DNA of 64,000 nt from Aromatoleum tolulyticum. Its GTDB lineage: Bacteria > Pseudomonadota > Gammaproteobacteria > Burkholderiales > Rhodocyclaceae. The translations under genes were made by a program, and so were the position numbers. This document shows positions 34,444-43,902 of the stretch, piece by piece. Each line of letters opens with the position of its first letter. The first letter of the stretch is position 1. The stretch is from positions 248,001 to 312,000 of the forward strand of contig NZ_FTMD01000005.1 of NCBI RefSeq assembly GCF_900156155.1. The letters run 5' to 3'. The notes under the pieces were generated by a model. The model was not told the origin of the DNA, did not search any database, and saw only the letters and a program-made list of their open reading frames with translations.

Positions 34444-36788
34444 GGGGACGTGCGGGCGAAGGCGGCTGCGAAGACCAGGGCGAGAAGGGCGCCGGGGCCG
34501 ACCGTGCCACCGATCGCCTGCAGTACCGGCACCGAGGAAAACGCGAGGACGCCGAAACCGGCGACCGTCGTGAGGTTCGCAAACAGCATCGAGGCGAGGG
34601 TGGCAGGTGGGGGGGGGGCGTTGCCGCCCCTGCCGTCGAAGAACAGGGCGTAGTTCGAGCCCACCGCGACGATCAGCAGCAGCCCGACGAGATGCAGGAT
34701 CGTCAGCGCCACGCCGGCGAGCACGAGGCCGGCGACGACCGTCAGCACGGCGGCCGCGAGCGGCAGCAGGACGCGCATGACGCGTCGCGGCGAGCGCAGG
34801 GCGACCGCGAGCAGCGCGACGATTGCGGCCACCCCCGCGAGCGACAGCATGATCGCTTCGCGCAGGTAGCCCGCGTAGAGCCGCCCGGACTCGCCCTTCA
34901 TGTCGATGAACATGGGGCTGGCATCCGCCGCCCTGTCGAGCGCGCGGCGGACGGCCGCGGGATCGATCTCCTTCGCGTGCCCCCCGGCTGCAGGTGCGCG
35001 CAGCGGCAGCAGCGCGGTCCACTGCTCGCCCTGACGCAGGAGCAGCGAATCGACGGCCATCGCGAAGCTCGTTCCGTCGAGGTCTGCGCGCGTCAGCGGC
35101 GCGCGCGCGCGGGCGGCGGAGATGTCGTCGAGGAAGGGCGCGAGTCGGCCGGCCGGCAGGGGCAGGCCCGCGGTTGCGGCGGCGAGCCGTTCGCGCAGCT
35201 CGCGTGGATCGGGCAGTGCGGCGCGGCGCTCGAGCTGTCGGCCCTGCGATGGCAGGTACAGCGACGGACTCTCGAAGCCGCCGATCTCGCCGGCGTCCAC
35301 GAGCGCCTGCAACTGCGTGGATACCGATTCTGCGCGCTGCAGCGTCGTGTCCGCATCGGCAGCGCGCACGACGATCATGTAACGCAGGTCGGGTGCCCCG
35401 AGATCGCTGCGCAATGCCGCGTCGACCGCCTGGGCTTCGGGCGGGACCGGGCTCAGTGCCCCGAGCTCGTGGTTCCAGACGCGGTCGTGCTGTGCGAACA
35501 CCAGGGCCCCGGCAAGCGCCGCCAATCCGGCGAGGAACCAGCGCAGCCTGCCGACTGCGACAACGACACGTTGCAGGCGCAGGCCGAACGGCGTCACATC
35601 GCGGATCGCGAAACCAGCAGGCAGCAGGTGCGGCAGGAGGTAACGGGTGACGAGCGCGGCGACGATCAAGCCCGCGATCGAATACAGGCCGAGCTGCGCC
35701 AGCCCCGGAAATCCCGAGAACATCAGCGCGCCGAAACCGCAGATGGAGGTCATCACGCCGAGGCGTATCGTCGGCCAGAAGGCGTTGCGCTCATCGCCTC
35801 CTTTCATGGGGCCGGACTGCACGAAAAGGTAGATGGCGTAATCGACGGCCTCTCCGATCAGGGTGGTGCCGAAACCGAGGGTAACCCCATGCATGACGCC
35901 GAACCCGAGGCTGACCGCGACAATGCCGGCCAATGCGCCGGATACGACCGGCAGCAGGCCGAGCACGAGAGCCGTCGGCGAACGGTAGATGAACAGCAGC
36001 AGCGCAGCGATGATCGCGGTCGAGACCAGCGCGAGCCGCGTCACTTCGCCCTCGATGGTAGAGCGAGAGTCGACCGCGAACACTGCGGCGCCCGAAATCA
36101 GCAGCTTCACATCCGCTCCGGAAGGCAACTTCGACGCCTCACCCGCAAACGCGTTACGCAGGGAGGCAATGGCCGCCTGCTGGCCGTCGAGATCCGAGCC
36201 CGAGGCGCGCGTCTGGGCGAGCAGCAAGGCGCGCTTGCCGTCCCGAGACGCCCATACGCCCTCCTGCATTGCTGGGCGCGCCCCGCCGTCGAGTCGTTCC
36301 AGCAGTTGCAGCAACTCGCCGGTGGGGTCGCGCGGCAGCAGCGTCTTCGTGAGCATGCCGAGGGGGGAGGCGAGGAGATCGACCGACTCTGCGATGGCTT
36401 GCCGCAGGCCCGTCGCCGTGAAGCGTTCCGCGCTCACGGCGGGGCTGAGGACATAGCGGTGCGTGAACAGCAGGGCGTGATCCCGCTCGCGATGGATGGG
36501 TTCGCCGTTCGCGACCATGCTGAAGGCCGCATCGGCGCGTAGCTTCCCGGCGAGATCGCGCGACAGTTGTGCCCGCTGTGCCGCGTCGCCGCCCTCGATG
36601 CCGACCAGCAGCAGGCGGGACACCATGCCGTCGCGCAACTGCTCGACGAGCACGCGCTGCTCGGCGGTGGGCGCTTCCGGCAGGAAAGCCGAGAGGTCGG
36701 CCGTGAAGCGCGTCTGGCTCACGACGGCGACGCAGGCCGCGACGAAGGCCAGCCACAGCAGCAGGGCCGGCACGAAACGGCGTGTCAC
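34413..36788 (-). CDS. MMPL/RND-type exporter of the aryl-polyene locus
   Basis: 791 residues. Two repeats, each with one membrane helix, a large periplasmic loop and a group of five helices (LVSTAIIAALLLFIYRS onward; second set from AIMLSLAGVAAIVALLAVAL), as in COG4258 predicted exporters. The conserved GFGTTLIGEAVDYAIY and VGSNYALFFDGR segments carry acidic residues within helices, suitable for proton coupling. It should move the polyene lipid across the inner membrane. GTG start overlaps the LolA-like gene stop (GTGA). It is a constant component of aryl-polyene and xanthomonadin clusters. Confidence 0.9.
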   Translation of the reverse strand: MTRRFVPALLLWLAFVAACVAVVSQTRFTADLSAFLPEAPTAEQRVLVEQLRDGMVSRLLLVGIEGGDAAQRAQLSRDLAGKLRADAAFSMVANGEPIHRERDHALLFTHRYVLSPAVSAERFTATGLRQAIAESVDLLASPLGMLTKTLLPRDPTGELLQLLERLDGGARPAMQEGVWASRDGKRALLLAQTRASGSDLDGQQAAIASLRNAFAGEASKLPSGADVKLLISGAAVFAVDSRSTIEGEVTRLALVSTAIIAALLLFIYRSPTALVLGLLPVVSGALAGIVAVSLGFGVMHGVTLGFGTTLIGEAVDYAIYLFVQSGPMKGGDERNAFWPTIRLGVMTSICGFGALMFSGFPGLAQLGLYSIAGLIVAALVTRYLLPHLLPAGFAIRDVTPFGLRLQRVVVAVGRLRWFLAGLAALAGALVFAQHDRVWNHELGALSPVPPEAQAVDAALRSDLGAPDLRYMIVVRAADADTTLQRAESVSTQLQALVDAGEIGGFESPSLYLPSQGRQLERRAALPDPRELRERLAAATAGLPLPAGRLAPFLDDISAARARAPLTRADLDGTSFAMAVDSLLLRQGEQWTALLPLRAPAAGGHAKEIDPAAVRRALDRAADASPMFIDMKGESGRLYAGYLREAIMLSLAGVAAIVALLAVALRSPRRVMRVLLPLAAAVLTVVAGLVLAGVALTILHLVGLLLIVAVGSNYALFFDGRGGNAPPPPATLASMLFANLTTVAGFGVLAFSSVPVLQAIGGTVGPGALLALVFAAAFARTSPCPVAGTPAR

Positions 36789-37384
36789 CGCGCCTGTCCC
36801 ATCGCCACGATCTCCATCACCGAGCGGTCGCCGTCCGCCTGAAGGATCTCGATTTCGCGCAGCAGTCCGCGCGTTCCGGCGATGTTGATGCGGGTGACGA
36901 CCTCGGCCATGCGCGTGTCGCGCGGCAGCAGGGTCAGGGTCCAGCGTTCGGCGTTGCCCGCGAGGTGCAGCGCGTAGGTACGCTCCAGCGTGTTGCGGTC
37001 GCCGGCCAGCGTCGCCCGGATGCTGTCGATGAAACCGGCGACTTCGCCGTAGTCCGACAGGCGGACGTTGAACTGCTTCTTGCCGCGCGTCACGCTCAGG
37101 TTGTTGCCTTCGAGGACCAGCGATTCGGGGCGTGGCTTGAGCGTGATCTTCTCCAGCCGGTCCGGTGCCTGGAAACGCAATTCACCCGACGATTCGACGG
37201 GCTGGTCGAGGACCGCCAGATACTTCCGTTCCAGGAAGGTGGCCTGTCCGCTGCGATGCTTTCCCAGGGCCTGCATCAGCTGGGCGACCGTCCAGGCCTC
37301 GGCGGCGACCGCCTGCGGGCCGTGCAGCAGGGAAGCCGCCGCGAGCAGGGCGGCAACGAGCAGACGCGTGGAAGCTTTGAACAC
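36785..37384 (-). CDS. LolA-like periplasmic carrier of the aryl-polyene locus
   Basis: 199 residues with a signal peptide (LLVAALLAAASLLHGPQAVAAE). The mature part resembles LolA: QATFLERKYLAVLDQPVESSGELRF is the half-barrel entry, followed by alternating strands. LolA-like proteins in these clusters are expected to shuttle the polyene lipid from the exporter to the outer membrane. The stop overlaps the exporter start by 4 bp and there are 18 bp to the upstream acyltransferase gene. Confidence 0.87.
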   Translation of the reverse strand: MFKASTRLLVAALLAAASLLHGPQAVAAEAWTVAQLMQALGKHRSGQATFLERKYLAVLDQPVESSGELRFQAPDRLEKITLKPRPESLVLEGNNLSVTRGKKQFNVRLSDYGEVAGFIDSIRATLAGDRNTLERTYALHLAGNAERWTLTLLPRDTRMAEVVTRINIAGTRGLLREIEILQADGDRSVMEIVAMGQAR

Positions 37385-37402
37385 GGATACTCCAGGGTAC
37401 GG

Positions 37403-38347
37403 TCAAGGCGCGGCGCGACGGCGCGCGCTCTGCCAGAAATCGAAAAAGTTGAACCAGTTGTACGGCGCCTGCCCGGCATAGTGCGCAAGGCGTGCGGCGT
37501 AGCGTTCGACTGCGGCGTGAATCAGGCGTGCCCGGTTCTCGCGCGTTGCCGCGGAGAAATCGGCGAGTTCCTCGAAGTGCACGTCGTAGCGGTTGCCCCC
37601 GCGATACAGGCCCACCATCAGGATCACCGGGCGCTTCAGCATCGCGGCGATGCGCCACGGGCCGACAGGGAAATCCGCGGGTTCGCCGAAGAATTCGACC
37701 GGTTGCGAAGGATCGTCGCCCAGGCTGCGGTCCGCGAGCACGCCCACGAGCGAACCGTCGTCGAGCCGCTCCTTCAAGTGCAGCATCGAATCCAGATGTC
37801 CCAACGGAATGATGTCCGCGCGTGCGGCCGGATTGATCGCAGCCAGCGTGTCGTTGATCTTGTGTGCGTTTTCCTGGTACATGACCATCGCTACGCGCAT
37901 GCCCGGTTGCTGCCGAGCGATCGCGCGCATAACCTCGAAGCTGCCGAGGTGCGCGCCCATCAGGAACACGCCCTGACCGCCGGCCACCGCCGCCCGCACG
38001 AGTTCGCCGCCATGCACGCGGATGTCGAAGAGGTCGAAGCGGTCATTGACCAGATAGATGCGGTCGTGAATCGTGCTGGCGAAGCTGAACACGTGCCGGA
38101 ACCGTTCGCTGACCGTGGGACGCCGGCGCAGGGCATGTCCGAGCCATTCGCGCGAGGCCCTTCGCGCGGCCGGCGCGAAGAGCAGGAAGTAGGCCGAAAT
38201 CAACACCAGCACCGCACGTCCCACACGGCGACCGAGCCGCAGCGAGATCCAGGTCATCAGCCGCAGAGTCGCGTAATTGCTGCGCTCCGGCCGGCTCGCC
38301 CATTCGGCCGTGCCGCGCCGGGGCTTCGTGTGCGACGCGTCGCTCAC
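37403..38347 (-). CDS. LpxL/HtrB-type acyltransferase
   Basis: 314 residues. One N-terminal membrane segment (AVLVLISAYFLLFAP) and the lysophospholipid/lipid A acyltransferase motif GAHLGSFEVM (HX4E) are present, plus VGVLADRSLGDD and the conserved late YNWFNFFDFW end. It is the acyltransferase that typically accompanies aryl-polyene ligase and exporter genes. GTG at 38347 overlaps the hotdog gene stop (GTGA), fixing the start. Its likely role is attaching the aryl-polyene acyl chain, carried on ACP, to a lipid or glycan acceptor. Confidence 0.87.
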   Translation of the reverse strand: MSDASHTKPRRGTAEWASRPERSNYATLRLMTWISLRLGRRVGRAVLVLISAYFLLFAPAARRASREWLGHALRRRPTVSERFRHVFSFASTIHDRIYLVNDRFDLFDIRVHGGELVRAAVAGGQGVFLMGAHLGSFEVMRAIARQQPGMRVAMVMYQENAHKINDTLAAINPAARADIIPLGHLDSMLHLKERLDDGSLVGVLADRSLGDDPSQPVEFFGEPADFPVGPWRIAAMLKRPVILMVGLYRGGNRYDVHFEELADFSAATRENRARLIHAAVERYAARLAHYAGQAPYNWFNFFDFWQSARRRAAP

Positions 38348-38643
38348 GCCGGATCGACCCGCAGGGAGCCGGTCGCGACGCAGTCTTCGCCGGCGAAGAT
38401 GTCGAACCGCCAGTTCGCGCCTGCTTCGGCAAGGCGGATACGCAGCTCGGTACCGGGGCCGACCGGGCGCAGGAATTTGGCCGATGCGACGCCGCACGGC
38501 GGCACGGCGCGCCCGATGGCGTCCCCGAGCGCACGCGTCGCGAGGCCCAGCAGCACCACGCCCGGCAGGATGGGACGGCCGGGGAAATGTCCCGCAAACG
38601 ACGGATGCTCGGCGGGAATCCTGACGCTCGATTCGTGGATCAT
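38344..38643 (-). CDS. FabZ-like hotdog dehydratase, ApeI-like
   Basis: 99 residues, short for FabZ. The motif GHFPGRPILPGVVLLG is the FabZ/FabA active-site entry with the catalytic histidine, and SAKFLRPVGPGTEL follows as in FabZ. Together with the ApeP-like gene 12 kb away it may form the heteromeric dehydratase of aryl-polyene synthesis. It overlaps both neighbours by 4 bp (ATGA, GTGA). A thioesterase role is an older label for this family. Confidence 0.82.
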   Translation of the reverse strand: MIHESSVRIPAEHPSFAGHFPGRPILPGVVLLGLATRALGDAIGRAVPPCGVASAKFLRPVGPGTELRIRLAEAGANWRFDIFAGEDCVATGSLRVDPA

Positions 38644-39992
38644 TCGCCGCCCAGCGTGCGCCGCAGTTCTTCCAGCGCCGCGCGCGGAAGCTTGCCGGTC
38701 GCGTTGCGCGGTAGCGCGTCCGCGAAGATCAGCGGGCGGGGCAGGAACAGCGGATCGATGCGCTCGCGCAGCGCCTGCAGCAGCGTGGCGCGGTCGAGGC
38801 CCGGCGCCACGACGACCGCCGTCAGGCGCGTCACCCCGTCGCTCTGTTCGTCGTCCGGCATGAAGAAACTGCCGTCGACGACGCCCGGGATCGCATTCAG
38901 CTGATGGTTCAGGTAGCCGAGCGAGCTGCGCTTGCCCGCAATATTCACGAGATCGGCCGAACGTCCGTGGAGCAGGAAGCGGTCGCCCGAGGTGGGCTCG
39001 ATGATGTCGCCCAGCATGGTCGGCGTCTCGACATGGCCTCCGTGCGCCCACACCTTCCCGTCCTCGACGCTGAGCCTGAGGCCGCGCATCAGCTGCCATT
39101 CCGCAGTCTCCGCGGTGCGCCGGGTGGCCGTCTGTCCCGTCTCGGTGCAGCCGTAGATCTCGATCAGCGGGCACTGCAGCTGCGCCTCCACCGCCACGGC
39201 GAGATTGCCCGACAGCGGCGCGGTGGCGGACACGACGAGATCGGCCGGCGGCACCGCGGCATCGGCGGCCAGCAGGGTGCGCAGGTGGAACGGGGTGGAT
39301 ACCAGAACACGCGGGCGGGGAACGGCGTCCAGCGCTCCGGCGATGTCTGCCGGGTAGAACGGCCGCCCCGACCAGATCGAGCCGCCCGACAGCAGCGCCA
39401 GCAGCACGGTCGATTCGAATCCGTACATGTGCTGCGGCGGGACGGTGCCGATCAGCGTGAACGGCGTGCCGACCACCCCGAGCCTGTCCGCTTCGGCTGC
39501 GATATTACGCACGAGCGCGCCCCAGGTCTTCGGGTGCGGCATCGGAGCGCCCGTCGAGCCGGACGTGAAGACGTAGGCCACGGTCTGGTCCACGTCGATC
39601 ATCGGCACCGCGCAGCCTTCCGGCGAAGGGGTCGCCTCCTCGAAATCGGGGAAACGATGTTGCGGCAGGTCGATGTCGCAGGCCGGGCTGTCGGTCAGGC
39701 AGAACGCGTCGGGTGCGAACACCCGCAGTTGCCGGACGGTCTCGGGCGTATGCGTCGAGGGCAGCAGGCTGATCTTGCCGCGCACCAGACTGGCGGCCAG
39801 CCCGACGGTGAAGCGGTAGCGGTCCGCGCACACGTTCAGGACGTGCTTGCCGTCCGGCAGTCCTGCGGCGAGGCGCCATACGTCGCCCAGGAAGCGCTCG
39901 ACCGTCACCGGGCCGTCGTGCCGCCAGGCGACGACGGCGTCGGGTTGCGTGTGCGCGAGAAGCGGCAGCGTTGCGGGGCCGGGGTGCGTCAT
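38640..39992 (-). CDS. AMP-dependent acyl/aryl ligase
   Basis: 450 residues. ANL-superfamily motifs: the phosphate loop TSGSTGAPMPHPKTW, the YGCTETGQTA motif, and the late GRSADLVNIAGKRSS and RNATGKLPRAAL segments with the terminal catalytic lysine. It should adenylate the aromatic starter (for example hydroxybenzoate from the chorismatase) and load it onto the ACP two genes upstream. ATG at 39992 overlaps the stop of the membrane protein gene. Substrate is inferred from context. Confidence 0.9.
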   Translation of the reverse strand: MTHPGPATLPLLAHTQPDAVVAWRHDGPVTVERFLGDVWRLAAGLPDGKHVLNVCADRYRFTVGLAASLVRGKISLLPSTHTPETVRQLRVFAPDAFCLTDSPACDIDLPQHRFPDFEEATPSPEGCAVPMIDVDQTVAYVFTSGSTGAPMPHPKTWGALVRNIAAEADRLGVVGTPFTLIGTVPPQHMYGFESTVLLALLSGGSIWSGRPFYPADIAGALDAVPRPRVLVSTPFHLRTLLAADAAVPPADLVVSATAPLSGNLAVAVEAQLQCPLIEIYGCTETGQTATRRTAETAEWQLMRGLRLSVEDGKVWAHGGHVETPTMLGDIIEPTSGDRFLLHGRSADLVNIAGKRSSLGYLNHQLNAIPGVVDGSFFMPDDEQSDGVTRLTAVVVAPGLDRATLLQALRERIDPLFLPRPLIFADALPRNATGKLPRAALEELRRTLGGE

Positions 39993-40648
39993 TGCTCGTT
40001 GACCGGGGTTGCGGTGGGCGAGGTGCGCCGGTACGCGCGGACGGCGTCGAGGATGCTGCTGCGATCTTCCGGGAGCAGCTTGAGGCGCACGAGATACTCG
40101 GCGAGGAACATCAGTCCGACCAGCGGCATGGTCAGGAGATTTGCGAAGGTCGACCACGCCCCGATGGTGCCGAACGCGAACAACAGACACGAAATCGCTA
40201 CGGTTCCTGCAAAGAACATCGTCCATGCGGCCGTCACCTGCCGCGTATAGCGCGCGAGCGCCGGGCTGACGGTGCCGTGCATCGTGCGTGCGATGCGCGT
40301 GCACATCGGCTCGCGCCCAGCGGCGAGCGTGCGGCCGAAACCGAGCCCCAGCAGGGCATTGGTGCCGACATGCTGGACGAAATACAGCCAGCCGACGTTG
40401 CGTGCGAGCGTCGGCCAGGCGAGGGCGAGCGTCACGATTGCGGCGGCAAGCAGCGCGAGCATCAGGCCGCGGCGCGCCGATTGCCAGGCGAAGGCCGCGG
40501 CGATCATCGCGAAGGGCGCGATCGCGAGGAGCGCTCCCCAGGACGATTCATCGACGAGCGCGCTCGTGTAGTGCGCAGCCATCGCCCAGGCGACGACGGC
40601 GACGCCGATCGCCAGTCCGCGCCCGAGGCGGGCGACTGCGGGCCTCAT
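39989..40648 (-). CDS. COG4648-type inner-membrane protein of aryl-polyene loci
   Basis: 219 residues with about six hydrophobic helices (for example LAIGVAVVAWAMAAHYTSAL, LMLALLAAAIVTLALAWP, AAWTMFFAGTVAISCLLFAF). The central FVQHVGTNALLGLGFGRTL and late PLVGLMFLAEYLVR segments are conserved in this family, which occurs almost only beside aryl-polyene ACP and ligase genes. Function unknown; an accessory role in export or in positioning the synthesis machinery at the membrane is plausible. Overlaps of 4 bp on both sides show coupling with ACP and ligase. Confidence 0.8.
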   Translation of the reverse strand: MRPAVARLGRGLAIGVAVVAWAMAAHYTSALVDESSWGALLAIAPFAMIAAAFAWQSARRGLMLALLAAAIVTLALAWPTLARNVGWLYFVQHVGTNALLGLGFGRTLAAGREPMCTRIARTMHGTVSPALARYTRQVTAAWTMFFAGTVAISCLLFAFGTIGAWSTFANLLTMPLVGLMFLAEYLVRLKLLPEDRSSILDAVRAYRRTSPTATPVNEQ

Positions 40649-40935
40649 TTCGTGCGGTTGGCCGCGACGTATTCGGTGAGGCTGCGCAGGGAGCGGAAGA
40701 TCTTGACGTTGTCCTCGTTGTCGGCGCGCAGCTGGAAGCCGTAACGCTTCGAGACGACGAGCGCGACCTCGAGGATGTCGATCGAGTCGAGGCCCAAGCC
40801 TTCGCCGAACAGCGAATCGTCGGCCGGGATGGATTCGGGCGCGGTGTCCAGGTTGAGGGCTTCGACGACGAGGCCCGCTACTTCGAGACGCAGCGCGTCG
40901 AGATCGGCGGAAGAGGGAGTGGCGGCTTGGGTCAT
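40645..40935 (-). CDS. Acyl carrier protein of the aryl-polyene locus
   Basis: 96 residues, acidic. The phosphopantetheine site is LGLDSIDILEV with Ser51; the preceding DDSLFGEGL is typical. It carries the starter and growing chain. It is the first gene of the long minus-strand operon; its promoter must lie in the 321 bp upstream. The ribosome-binding site before ATG 40935 is weak. Many aryl-polyene clusters have two ACPs side by side; only this one is found here. Confidence 0.9.
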   Translation of the reverse strand: MTQAATPSSADLDALRLEVAGLVVEALNLDTAPESIPADDSLFGEGLGLDSIDILEVALVVSKRYGFQLRADNEDNVKIFRSLRSLTEYVAANRTK

Positions 40936-41256
40936 GAATCGGCGAGAAATGCGTTGAGGTCGCGGCGACGCGCGTTTCGCAGGGCGATGCGCGCGCGGGT
41001 CGCGAGACTGCCGAAGTGTCGCCCAAGGGCGCCCGACCGCGGTAGCGTCTCGCGATTGCAAGATGTTCGTGAAAACCCTGCAGTTTATCGGATTGAATCG
41101 ATCCGTGCAGCCGCGAGCGGTCGTATCGTGCGCGGCCGAGGCACTTGTCCGTTATCATGAAGCGGCCACGGCGCGGCCGCGGACGCGGTTGCATACGGTG
41201 ACAAAACGGGTAACGGGGCAGGTAACGGAACCCCCGCAACAGGATGGACTCGCAAG
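40936..41256. other. Divergent intergenic region between ACP and greB
   Basis: 321 bp without a supported gene. It must contain the promoter of the minus-strand pigment operon (A/T-richer stretch 41055-41105, minus-strand TAAACT as possible -10) and that of greB (plus-strand TTATCAT near 41151). An imperfect direct repeat GGGTAACGG / AGGTAACGG is at 41207-41229. No recognisable operator was found. Confidence 0.5.
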
Positions 41257-41820
41257 GTGAACAAGGCTTTTACGAAGGAAGGCGACGGCGAGGACGATGA
41301 GGACGACGTCCCCGCATCGGTACGCCTTCCCGCCGGGAGCAAGAACTACATGACGCGGCGCGGCTACGACGCGCTGCGGGTCGAACTCGACCAGCTGGTG
41401 CGCATCGAGCGGCCCAAGCTCGTCGAAACGGTCGCCTGGGCGGCGTCGAACGGCGACCGCTCCGAGAACGGCGACTACATCTACGGCAAGAAGCGCCTGC
41501 GCGAGATCGACCGCCGCATCCGCTTCCTGATCAAGCGCATCGAATCGGCCGAGGTCGTCGATCCCGAGCGCCAGCAGGGCATGGAACAGGTCTTCTTCGG
41601 CGCGACCGTGACCGTGCTCGACGTCGAGGACGAGGACGGCGAAGGCGAGCAGACCTGGCAGATCGTCGGCGTCGACGAGGCCGATGCCAGTTCCGGGCGC
41701 ATCAGCTGGATCTCGCCGCTCGCACGTGCCCTGATGAAGGCGCGCGAGGGCGACGTCGTGCGTTTCCAGAGCCCGGCGGGGCCGCGCGAGATCGAGGTCG
41801 TCGAGATCCGCTACGAATGA
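41257..41820 (+). CDS. greB: Transcription elongation factor GreB
   Basis: 187 residues. The coiled-coil domain contains WAASNGDRSENGDYIYGKKRLREIDRRI, with the acidic tip that reaches into the RNA polymerase channel to stimulate transcript cleavage, and the C-terminal FKBP-like domain ends RFQSPAGPREIEVVEIRYE. About 25 residues longer than E. coli GreB because of an acidic N-terminal extension (KEGDGEDDEDD). GTG start at 41257 with AGGA upstream. It precedes htpG on the same strand, but htpG has its own promoter. Confidence 0.93.
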   Translation: MNKAFTKEGDGEDDEDDVPASVRLPAGSKNYMTRRGYDALRVELDQLVRIERPKLVETVAWAASNGDRSENGDYIYGKKRLREIDRRIRFLIKRIESAEVVDPERQQGMEQVFFGATVTVLDVEDEDGEGEQTWQIVGVDEADASSGRISWISPLARALMKAREGDVVRFQSPAGPREIEVVEIRYE

Positions 41821-41835
41821 TTGCTGCGGGCGGTG

Positions 41836-41863
41836 CTTGAAATTCCCGGAACGCGCCCCATAT
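41836..41863 (+). promoter_or_regulatory. Sigma-32 (RpoH) heat-shock promoter of htpG
   Basis: CTTGAAA (41836-41842), a 13-bp spacer and CCCCATAT (41856-41863) match the RpoH consensus CTTGAAA-N11-16-CCCCATnT exactly. The htpG start is 36 bp downstream. It overlaps the inverted repeat at 41848-41876. Confidence 0.9.
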
Positions 41864-41876
41864 GCAGGCGCGTTCC
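41848..41876 (+). terminator. Perfect 10-bp inverted repeat between greB and htpG
   Basis: GGAACGCGCC, a 9-nt loop and GGCGCGTTCC. It begins 27 bp after the greB stop, so in greB transcripts it would form a strong hairpin, but it lacks a T tract (TGTG follows). It spans the sigma-32 -10 element, so as DNA it could also matter at the htpG promoter. Terminator assignment is tentative. Confidence 0.45.
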
Positions 41877-41898
41877 TGTGTAAATGGAGTTTCAATCG

Positions 41899-43827
<1,929 letters not shown>

Positions 43828-43860
43828 TTCGCACTCGCTGCCATTCAGACATCACCGAAG

Positions 43861-43884
43861 CCGCCCGCCTCGCGGGCGGTTTTT
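43861..43884 (+). terminator. Rho-independent terminator after htpG
   Basis: CCGCCCGC, loop CTC, GCGGGCGG, then TTTTT. An 8-bp all-GC stem 33 bp after the htpG stop with a classic T tract. Confidence 0.92.
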
Positions 43885-43902
43885 CGTTCACGCCTCGCCC
43901 GG

